Source of the DNA: Geobacter sp. | GTDB taxonomy: Bacteria > Desulfobacterota > Desulfuromonadia > Geobacterales > Pseudopelobacteraceae | Length of the DNA stretch: 8,288 bases | Assembly: GCA_027346925.1 (NCBI GenBank) | Contig: DAIERH010000094.1 | Location: 1-8,288, forward strand | Direction of reading: 5' to 3' | Shown here: positions 1 through 4,631 of the stretch, piece by piece | Position numbering within the stretch: position 1 is the first letter of the stretch | How the letters are laid out: the number at the start of each line of letters is the position of its first letter | The notes under the pieces: generated by a model | The model's input: only the letters and a program-made list of their open reading frames with translations | Told to the model about the DNA's origin: nothing | The model's database searches: none | Made by a program: the position numbers and the translations under genes

Positions 1-1
1 G

Positions 2-265
2 GTGCTCACCTGCACCGGCGACCTGTCCCGCAACCGCACCGTCGGGTTCAAACTGGGGCAGGGACAGCGCCTGGCCGACATCCTGGCCGAGATGCGCATG
101 GTGGCAGAGGGGGTCAAGACGGCCGAATCGGTCTACCGGCTCTCCCGCAAGCTCGGCGTGGAGATGCCGATCGTGGAGAAGACCTTTCAGATCCTGCACG
201 AGGACAAGCCGGCCCGCCAGGCGGTGACGGAGCTGATGGCCAGGGAACTGAAGGCGGAGGGATAG
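2..265 (+). CDS. gpsA: NAD(P)H-dependent glycerol-3-phosphate dehydrogenase, C-terminal part
   Basis: This is the C-terminal 87 residues of a gene that begins before the window; the GTG at position 2 is an internal valine codon, not a start. The enzyme reduces dihydroxyacetone phosphate to sn-glycerol 3-phosphate in the cytosol for phospholipid synthesis. Visible evidence is the family signature LTCTGDLSRNRTVGFKLGQG at the left edge, which belongs to the helical substrate-binding domain of GpsA, followed by the usual helical end (GVKTAESVYRL, then VEMPIVEKTFQIL). The chain ends at TAG at the place expected for the family. ispF follows closely in the same direction, so the two are probably co-transcribed. 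Identification is firm; only the upstream extent is unknown. Confidence 0.95.
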   Translation: MLTCTGDLSRNRTVGFKLGQGQRLADILAEMRMVAEGVKTAESVYRLSRKLGVEMPIVEKTFQILHEDKPARQAVTELMARELKAEG

Positions 266-278
266 GGGAGGCATGGCG

Positions 279-758
279 ATGCGCATAGGCCACGGCTACG
301 ACGTCCACCGCTTGGTGGAAGACAGGAAGCTGATCATGGGTGGGGTGGAGATCCCCTGGGAGAAGGGGCTTCTGGGACACTCCGATGCCGACGTGCTGCT
401 GCACGCCATAGCAGACGCCATCCTGGGTGCCATCGGGGAAGGGGATATCGGCAGGCACTTTCCCGACACCGACCCGGCCTACAAGGGGGCCGACAGCCTC
501 AAGCTCCTGGAGCATGTGGGCAAGCTGGCGGCCGAAAAAGGTTGGCAACTGGGCAACCTGGACGCCACCATCATCGCCCAGCGCCCCAAGATGGCGCCCC
601 ATATCCCTGCAATGCGGGCGAACATCGCCAGGGTGTTGAACGCCGCCCCGGAACAGGTCAACGTCAAGGCCACCACCGAGGAAGGCCTGGGATTTTCCGG
701 GCGGGGCGAGGGCATCTCGGCCCATGCGGTGGTGCTGATGCGGACAAAAGAGGGCTGA
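279..758 (+). CDS. ispF: 2-C-methyl-D-erythritol 2,4-cyclodiphosphate synthase
   Basis: IspF converts CDP-methylerythritol 2-phosphate to methylerythritol 2,4-cyclodiphosphate with release of CMP, a step of the non-mevalonate isoprenoid pathway. The protein is 159 residues, the usual size. The N-terminus MRIGHGYDVHRL supplies metal ligands Asp8 and His10, and His42 follows in the segment HSDADVLLHA. The family motif KATTEEGLGFSGRGEGI lies near the C-terminus, and PDTDPAYKGADS and TIIAQRPKM are also conserved. Two in-frame ATGs compete, at 273 and 279. The GGGGAGG ribosome site at 265-271 is only 1 base from the first but 7 bases from the second, and the second gives the N-terminus seen in other IspF proteins, so 279 is preferred. 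The homotrimeric active site cannot be judged further, but no key residue is missing. Confidence 0.96.
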   Translation: MRIGHGYDVHRLVEDRKLIMGGVEIPWEKGLLGHSDADVLLHAIADAILGAIGEGDIGRHFPDTDPAYKGADSLKLLEHVGKLAAEKGWQLGNLDATIIAQRPKMAPHIPAMRANIARVLNAAPEQVNVKATTEEGLGFSGRGEGISAHAVVLMRTKEG

Positions 759-906
759 TTTCGATCCCATACGTCAATCCGTCACCGCATGATTCATGGG
801 TGCGCGTCGTATCCGCTGAAACCGACTGAATTTTCCCTTCCGGCCCCTGGCTGAATGGTACATCCCGATTACCGCTGTCGAAGTCAATCCGCAAGGAGCT
901 ACCCCT

Positions 907-1677
907 GTGCACCCTTCGAGACGTCCCCATATTCTGCTGGCCGAAGACAACGACTTCAACCGCCAGTTGGCCAGCGCCGTCCTGGAGGAACAGGGGTATC
1001 GGGTCACCGTGGCCGAAGACGGCGAACGCGCGCTTGCCTTGTTCCACGAACAGCGCTTTGAACTGATCCTGATGGATGTGGGCATGCCCTGCATGGACGG
1101 CCGTGAGGCCACACGCGCCATCAGGGCCCTTGAGCGGGAACGGGGCGGTCGCATCCCGATCATCGCCCTCACGGCCACCGCCGATGCGGAAGAGCGGCAG
1201 GCCTGCCTGGATTCCGGCATGGACGACGTGTTGCTCAAGCCGTTCTCCATCCGGGATCTCCGGGAGAGCCTCGCGCGCTGCCGGCGTGAAGCTTGCGCGG
1301 CCGGCTCCCCCAGCGGGCCGGCGGGTGGTGGGAGCGGGGGCAAGGGAGGGGCGCCGGCTCCCCTCGCGGCCATGCTCTCGGACCGGGTCCTGGCCGATTT
1401 CAGCGCCAGCCCCCAACGGCTGACAGCGTTTTTCGGCCTCTTGTGCGACGATCTCGGCACCCAGCTGGCTGCCATGAAGAGTGCCCACGACGCGAATGAT
1501 CCGGCCGCGTTGCGTGATGCGGCCCATGCCGCCAAGGGGGTGGCCCAGGGGTTGCGCGACCAGTCCCTGGGCCGATTGGCCGGGGAGATCGAGCAGCTGG
1601 CCCGGCAGGGCGATATCTCCGGCCTTGAACGGAAACTGTCCGACTGCATGGCGATGTATCTGCTGCTGAAACGGTGA
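907..1677 (+). CDS. REC-Hpt phosphotransfer protein (response regulator receiver plus histidine phosphotransfer domain)
   Basis: A 256-residue cytosolic signalling protein without kinase or DNA-binding domain. Residues 7-125 form a receiver: acidic pair Glu13-Asp14 in LLAEDN, phosphoacceptor Asp57 in LILMDVGMPCMDG, Thr89 in IALTATAD and Lys111 in LLKPF. A low-complexity Gly/Ser/Pro/Ala linker covers about 130-153. Residues 155-256 are helical and look like an Hpt domain, with candidate phosphohistidine His207 in DAAHAAKGVAQGL (compare the AHxLKG pattern of Hpt domains). By family knowledge such proteins pass phosphate between a hybrid kinase and a final response regulator. The GTG start is chosen because AAGGAG at 893-898 is 8 bases upstream. 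The sigma-54 response regulator follows after 183 bases and is an obvious candidate partner, which is inference. No kinase lies in the window. The Hpt call is less certain than the REC call. Confidence 0.88.
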   Translation: MHPSRRPHILLAEDNDFNRQLASAVLEEQGYRVTVAEDGERALALFHEQRFELILMDVGMPCMDGREATRAIRALERERGGRIPIIALTATADAEERQACLDSGMDDVLLKPFSIRDLRESLARCRREACAAGSPSGPAGGGSGGKGGAPAPLAAMLSDRVLADFSASPQRLTAFFGLLCDDLGTQLAAMKSAHDANDPAALRDAAHAAKGVAQGLRDQSLGRLAGEIEQLARQGDISGLERKLSDCMAMYLLLKR

Positions 1678-1860
1678 GGCAGCCTTCGATACGCCGTTGA
1701 CGGGGGCTTTTCGGGGATATCGGCGGCGTACGGCCGCCCGCTGCGCGACCCCGCATCTTTTACTTGCATGTATCGAAATAAATCAATATGTTTAGGCTGT
1801 GCAACACCGAGAGAACCGTTTGCTTTCGATAGTATCTCCGATGCCGGACCATGAGAGCCC
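1678..1860 (+). other. 183-base intergenic leader of the sigma-54 regulator gene
   Basis: This spacer contains a 6-bp GC hairpin (GGCGGC 1722-1727, GCCGCC 1733-1738, loop of 5) with no T tract directly after it, so it is at best a weak terminator for the REC-Hpt gene. An AT-rich island at about 1756-1795 stands out against the GC-rich surroundings and contains a weak promoter candidate. The heptamer TTCGATA occurs at 1685-1691 and 1825-1831 and inverted at 1771-1777. I see no small gene in it. Confidence 0.5.
1764..1792 (+). promoter_or_regulatory. weak sigma-70-like promoter candidate before the sigma-54 regulator gene
   Basis: TTGCAT at 1764-1769 and TATGTT at 1787-1792 are separated by 17 bases and sit in the only AT-rich patch of this intergenic region. 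The hexamers match the consensus at only 3 and 4 of 6 positions, so this is a candidate rather than a call. An inverted TTCGATA copy (1771-1777) falls in the spacer and could be an operator. Confidence 0.35.
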
Positions 1861-3231
1861 ATGACGCCACCCGCCACCATACTTGCCGTTGACGACCAGG
1901 CCAGCTTCCGCTTTCTGCTGGAACAGCAACTGGCCAATGCCGGCTTCACCCCAATCATGGCCGCCGACGTCGAGGAAGGCCTGGCCATACTGGAACGGCA
2001 GACGGTGGATCTGATCCTATCCGACCTGATCATGCCCGCCGTTGACGGCATGGCGTTTCTGGAACAGGTGCGCGAGCGCCACGCCGATATCCCGTTCATC
2101 GTCCTGACCGCCCATGGCAGCATTACCAGTGCGGTCGAGGCCATGCGCCGGGGGGCGTTCGATTACGTGGAAAAGCACTGCGAGCCGGACGAGCTGCGCA
2201 TTACGCTCCAGCGCGCCCTGGACTATCATCGTCTCAGGAGCGAAAACGACCAGATCAAGAGCCATCTGCGGGAGAGGTTCAGCTTCCAGAACATCATTAC
2301 CGCCTGCCCCCGGATGAAGGAAGCCCTGGAATTGGCCGGCCGGGTGGCGGCATCCCCCCAGACCACCGTGGCCATCTATGGCGAGAGCGGCTGCGGCAAG
2401 GAGGTGCTGTCCCGCGCCATACACTTTGCCGGCGGCGGCCTGCCGGCGGGATTCGTGGCGGTCAATTGCGCCGCCATACCCGACACGCTGCTGGAGAGCG
2501 AGCTGTTCGGGCACGTGCGGGGCGCATTTACCGGGGCGGAGCGCGAACGGGACGGTAAATTCAGCCTGGCCCGGGGCGGGACCATTCTGCTGGACGAGAT
2601 CGGCGACATGCCGCTGGCGTTGCAGGCCAAGCTGCTGCGCGTGCTGGAGGAGCGCACCTTCGAGAAGGTCGGCTCCAATACCCCCATTTCCTCCGACTGC
2701 CGCGTCATCGTGGCCACCAACCACAACCTGGAAGGGCTGGTAACGGCCGGCGCCTTCCGCAAGGACCTCTACCACCGCATCAACGTGTTCCCCATCACCA
2801 TCCCGCCGCTCAGGGAACGGCGGGAGGATATCCCCTTTCTCACGGAGCATTTCCTCAATCACCTGCGCGACCACCAGGGCAAAAAGATTCCCGGCATCTC
2901 GCAGAAGGCCATGGAGGTGATGCTGGCCTATGATTGGCCCGGTAATGTCCGTGAACTGCGCAATTGCCTGGAACGCGCCACCATTGTCACGGATAGCGAA
3001 TTGATCCGCCCGGAGCATCTTTCCATTTATCAGCCGGCCGCCGGCAGCCGTACCGGCGCCCCCGCACCGGCGGCGGGCACCATCTCCTTTCAGCTTGACT
3101 TCCATCCCGCTGAAATCTCGCTGGACGCCATCACGCGCCAGGTCCTGGACATCACCCTTGAGCGCTGCGGAGGCAACAAGTCCAAGGCAGCCGACCTGCT
3201 CAAGGTAAACCGCAAGATGTTCTACCGTTAG
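1861..3231 (+). CDS. Sigma-54 dependent response regulator (NtrC family: REC, AAA+, Fis-type HTH)
   Basis: A 456-residue enhancer-binding transcription activator. The receiver (about 5-122) has Asp11-Asp12, phosphoacceptor Asp55 in LILSDLIMP, Thr83 and Lys105. The AAA+ domain (about 144-380) has Walker A GESGCGKE (174-181), the sigma-54 contact loop GAFTGA (221-226), Walker B TILLDE (241-246), sensor I around ATN (285-287), the arginine-finger region FRKDLYHRINVFP and sensor II WPGNVREL (359-366). A Pro/Ala/Gly-rich linker leads to a Fis-type helix-turn-helix (about 424-456). Oddities: the residue after Lys105 is His where Pro is usual, Walker A has Cys where Thr is usual, and the chain stops at NRKMFYR, a few residues before family members normally end. 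ATG 1861 is the first possible start, because an in-frame TGA lies at 1852-1854; its ribosome site is weak. The intact GAFTGA loop predicts genuine sigma-54 activation. A fitting target promoter lies 150 bases downstream of the stop. Confidence 0.95.
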   Translation: MTPPATILAVDDQASFRFLLEQQLANAGFTPIMAADVEEGLAILERQTVDLILSDLIMPAVDGMAFLEQVRERHADIPFIVLTAHGSITSAVEAMRRGAFDYVEKHCEPDELRITLQRALDYHRLRSENDQIKSHLRERFSFQNIITACPRMKEALELAGRVAASPQTTVAIYGESGCGKEVLSRAIHFAGGGLPAGFVAVNCAAIPDTLLESELFGHVRGAFTGAERERDGKFSLARGGTILLDEIGDMPLALQAKLLRVLEERTFEKVGSNTPISSDCRVIVATNHNLEGLVTAGAFRKDLYHRINVFPITIPPLRERREDIPFLTEHFLNHLRDHQGKKIPGISQKAMEVMLAYDWPGNVRELRNCLERATIVTDSELIRPEHLSIYQPAAGSRTGAPAPAAGTISFQLDFHPAEISLDAITRQVLDITLERCGGNKSKAADLLKVNRKMFYR

Positions 3232-3278
3232 GTCCCCGACCCCTTCCCAGCCGCTTCCCGTCGCTCCCCGGTGACGGA

Positions 3279-3315
3279 TGTCCCATGGGGGGACGCCTGT
3301 CCTTGCAGAGGACAG
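3279..3315 (+). promoter_or_regulatory. tandem inverted repeats, candidate enhancer (UAS) for a sigma-54 activator
   Basis: Two dyads of the same design lie side by side. The first is GTCCC 3280-3284, five bases, GGGAC 3290-3294. The second is CTGTCCT 3297-3303, five bases, AGGACAG 3309-3315, a perfect 7-bp repeat. Both share TGTCC on the left arm, a 5-base spacer and GGAC on the right arm, and their centres are 19 bp apart, so they would lie on nearly the same DNA face. They lie about 100-120 bp before the predicted sigma-54 start, which suits an activator binding site. An alternative for the second dyad is a terminator hairpin of the regulator gene, but it has no T tract. Confidence 0.5.
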
Positions 3316-3380
3316 TTCCCCAAATCCCGGCAAAACCATTGTTAGGAACCAACATGCCGGAATACAACGTATATTTATTG

Positions 3381-3397
3381 TTGGCACACCTCCTGCT
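3381..3397 (+). promoter_or_regulatory. sigma-54 (RpoN) promoter, -24/-12 type
   Basis: TTGGCAC at 3381-3387 is a full match to the -24 element, and CTGCT at 3393-3397 differs from the usual TTGCW by one base. The essential GG (3383-3384) and GC (3395-3396) are exactly 10 bases apart, the fixed sigma-54 spacing. Transcription would start near 3408, about 50 bases before the ATG at 3459. The preceding gene encodes a GAFTGA-containing activator, which strongly supports the call. It probably drives the small protein, the CheX-like gene and perhaps the membrane peptide. Confidence 0.75.
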
Positions 3398-3458
3398 CTT
3401 TGTCGGGATAGGTAATCGAATCCTGTCCGCATTCCGGACACCGTTGGAGTTGGTGCTT

Positions 3459-3695
3459 ATGACACAGGAATCCGTGGAAAAAGTCCTTGGCCGTCTGCTT
3501 ACCGATGATATCTTCCGCAATCGGGCCAGGGAGAGCCTGAGCAGGGCCTGCCTGGAAGAGGGGTATCTGCTCAGCGACGAGGAGTCGCGCATGGTGGGGC
3601 GGCTTGATCTGTTACAGATTGATTCGGTTGCGGGAAGCCTGGATAGCGGCATCAAGCGTTTTACCGTTTGGCGTAAGCACAACGGCGCTCCGTAG
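3459..3695 (+). CDS. 78-residue small protein resembling Os1348/Franean1_4349-type leader-like proteins
   Basis: The start at 3459 is chosen because TTGGAG (3444-3449) sits 9 bases upstream and the sigma-54 promoter ends before it; upstream in-frame ATGs at 3285 and 3354 precede the promoter. The product begins MTQESVEKVLGRLLTDDIFR and is mostly helical, soluble, and without signal peptide or membrane segment. The pattern of V..VLGRLLTD..FR, then LLSDEE, then LDLL and a terminal IKRF resembles, from memory, small proteins of the NHLP clan (Os1348 family) and the Franean1_4349 family, some of which are proposed RiPP precursors. The tail after that block (TVWRKHNGAP) is short and has no Cys or repeated Ser/Thr core, and no maturase gene is nearby, so a peptide-product role is unproven. 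A regulatory or partner role with the adjacent signalling proteins is equally possible. The gene is real; its function is unknown. Confidence 0.75.
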   Translation: MTQESVEKVLGRLLTDDIFRNRARESLSRACLEEGYLLSDEESRMVGRLDLLQIDSVAGSLDSGIKRFTVWRKHNGAP

Positions 3696-3703
3696 CGTTA
3701 TCA

Positions 3704-3746
3704 GGTCCGGCGCGCAACCGTCGGAGGATCTATTCGGACGGTCCGG
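3704..3746 (+). repeat. GGTCCGGC direct repeat and CGGACGGTCCG palindrome between small-protein and cheX-like genes
   Basis: GGTCCGGC occurs at 3704-3711 and again at 3740-3747. The second copy overlaps CGGAC-G-GTCCG at 3735-3745, a 5-bp dyad, and ACCGTC (3717-3722) is complementary to GACGGT (3737-3742). The RNA could fold in alternative ways here. The motif is GC-rich and some of this may be chance. Confidence 0.35.
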
Positions 3747-3768
3747 CAGTGACGGCGTGATCGCCAGG

Positions 3769-3798
3769 CCGGGGAGCAACAAACGTATCGCTCCCCGG
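3769..3798 (+). promoter_or_regulatory. perfect 9-bp stem-loop in the leader of the cheX-like gene
   Basis: CCGGGGAGC (3769-3777) and GCTCCCCGG (3790-3798) are perfectly complementary and enclose an AC-rich 12-base loop. The hairpin ends 25 bases before the ribosome site AGAGGAG (3824-3830). There is no T run after it, so it is not a standard terminator. It could be an mRNA processing or stabilising element that sets the ratio between the small protein and the CheX-like protein, or an attenuator; this is inference. Confidence 0.55.
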
Positions 3799-3837
3799 AA
3801 GCGGAACATTTGGTCGACGTACCAGAGGAGAATGTAC

Positions 3838-4341
3838 ATGGTTCACAATCTGTCCAACCTGCCCGAGGGGCTGACGGGAGATGAGTTGGCCAAACGCCTG
3901 ACCGGCGATGTCCGGGAGGTCTTCAGCACCATGGTTGACATGGAGGATCTGCTCCATCTGCCGATGCAGATCGATGCCATGACCCAATTCGAAAACTGCG
4001 TCACCGCCATGGTCGGACTTGCCGGCACCTATAACGGACTGGTGTGTATCCATGCCCCGTTGCGCCAGGCACTGGCCATCACCATGGGAATGCTCGGAAT
4101 GGAGGTGCGGGAGTTCAACGATGACGTCCGCGATGCCCTCGGAGAAATCGCCAATATGATCGCCGGCTCCTTCAAGCAGCACCTCTCCAGGGGGGGGGCC
4201 GACATCCGGCTTTCCACCCCCTCGGTGATCACCGGCAAAGAGTATATGGTCGCCGCCCGGAACCCCGACGACACCATTACGCTCCACTTTGCCACTGATG
4301 ATGATTGGTTCGTGGTGAGCGTTGTCTTTGAAAAGGACTAA
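3838..4341 (+). CDS. CheX/CheC-like chemotaxis phosphatase family protein
   Basis: A 167-residue cytosolic protein. Family knowledge: CheC/CheX/FliY proteins remove phosphate from CheY-type receiver domains using a conserved Glu and Asn on one helix. Here that helix reads DALGEIANMIAG (99-110), with Glu103 and Asn106 in the E-x-x-N positions, followed by strands ending in DDWFVVSVVFEKD as expected for the CheX fold. ATG 3838 has AGAGGAG 7 bases upstream; the in-frame ATG at 3832 is too close to it. The gene lies downstream of the small-protein gene and the sigma-54 promoter, and no other chemotaxis gene is in the window, so its partner is more likely one of the neighbouring receivers or a distant CheY. 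A run of nine G (4190-4198) encodes Gly119-Gly120 and could be prone to slippage. CheX versus a more general CheX-like regulator cannot be settled here. Confidence 0.85.
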   Translation: MVHNLSNLPEGLTGDELAKRLTGDVREVFSTMVDMEDLLHLPMQIDAMTQFENCVTAMVGLAGTYNGLVCIHAPLRQALAITMGMLGMEVREFNDDVRDALGEIANMIAGSFKQHLSRGGADIRLSTPSVITGKEYMVAARNPDDTITLHFATDDDWFVVSVVFEKD

Positions 4342-4348
4342 GCGGGTA

Positions 4349-4379
4349 TCCCCGAACCGCTGGCCCGGTTTTCAGGGGA
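4349..4379 (+). promoter_or_regulatory. stem-loop between cheX-like gene and membrane-peptide gene
   Basis: AACCG (4355-4359) pairs with CGGTT (4366-4370) around a 6-base loop and is followed by TT. An outer pairing of TCCCC (4349-4353) with GGGGA (4375-4379) encloses it. It could act as a weak terminator or partial attenuator after the cheX-like gene, and the outer stem would hide a G-rich segment just before the ATG at 4386. Confidence 0.35.
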
Positions 4380-4412
4380 AAGGGCATGACACTACATCTC
4401 CGGGAGGATAGG

Positions 4413-4589
4413 ATGGGTAACATCGCGTTGTGGTTTATCGGCATCATGCTGGGAATAATCGTCGTTCACCTGATACATATCAAGCTGTATCTGAGGGACA
4501 TCCACATGGGGCTGGAACTTGTCTACGACCGCATGGGGGATTCTCCGGCTCTCAAGCCGACGATAATCGAGGGCGATGTTACGGGGTGA
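4413..4589 (+). CDS. 58-residue single-pass membrane protein, unknown function
   Basis: The product starts with Met-Gly-Asn and then has one strongly hydrophobic helix (about residues 4-20, with IALWFIGIMLGIIVVHLI), followed by a short polar tail containing YLRDIHMGLELVYDRM. It looks like a small inner-membrane protein with a cytoplasmic or periplasmic tail of about 38 residues. GGGAGG at 4402-4407 lies 5 bases before ATG 4413 and decides this start; an in-frame ATG at 4386 would add nine polar residues and has a G-rich stretch close in front of it. The gene is 71 bases after the cheX-like gene, same strand, and may belong to the same transcript. I recognise no family. A real gene is likely because of the good ribosome site and the coherent membrane segment. 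Confidence 0.6.
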   Translation: MGNIALWFIGIMLGIIVVHLIHIKLYLRDIHMGLELVYDRMGDSPALKPTIIEGDVTG

Positions 4590-4631
4590 TTTTGCCGGAA
4601 CAGGCGACGTTCGCCGCTGGTGGCGGAGGGA

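Larger units (their letters stand above)
3232..3458 (+). other. 227-base regulatory region between the sigma-54 regulator and the small-protein gene
   Basis: This non-coding stretch carries, in order, a C-rich segment, two tandem inverted repeats with TGTCC half-sites (3279-3315), an AT-rich patch (about 3360-3380) and a -24/-12 promoter (3381-3397), then about 50 bases of untranslated leader with TTGGAG at 3444-3449 before the next start. The arrangement resembles an enhancer plus sigma-54 promoter. The frame of the following gene stays open upstream to 3285, but that extension would cross these elements and is not believed to be translated. Confidence 0.6.

Noticed and set aside
759..906. 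Promoter or terminator between ispF and the REC-Hpt gene, and a 9-base direct repeat GTCAATCCG at 773-781 and 883-891
   Set aside because: No paired -35/-10 or -24/-12 elements and no stem with T run were found in these 148 bases; the single short repeat is too weak to call.
1697..1725. TTGACG as a -35 box in the spacer after the REC-Hpt gene
   Set aside because: No acceptable -10 hexamer lies 16-18 bases downstream; the region there is GC-rich hairpin.
774..2144. Long open frame on the - strand across the REC-Hpt gene and the start of the sigma-54 regulator
   Set aside because: It crosses two well-supported genes and a non-coding spacer, its translation is rich in Arg/Ser/Pro with no family pattern, and it is what GC-rich antisense DNA produces.
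2017..3441. Long open frame on the - strand opposite the sigma-54 regulator
   Set aside because: It is antisense to a complete NtrC-type gene and covers the sigma-54 promoter; the translation has no recognisable domain.
3285..3458. N-terminal extension of the 78-residue protein (starts at 3285 or 3354, the latter with AGGAA in front and a hydrophobic segment)
   Set aside because: Both starts lie upstream of the sigma-54 promoter, the extension would read through it, and ATG 3459 has a good ribosome site. If a second promoter lies further upstream, the 3354 form would be a membrane-anchored variant, so it is not wholly excluded.
4603..4626. Short hairpins (GGCGA-CGT-TCGCC and CCGC-N5-GCGG) in the convergent gap before the J-protein gene end
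   Set aside because: Stems of only 4-5 bp that overlap each other and lack T runs; a bidirectional terminator is plausible by position but not supported by the sequence.
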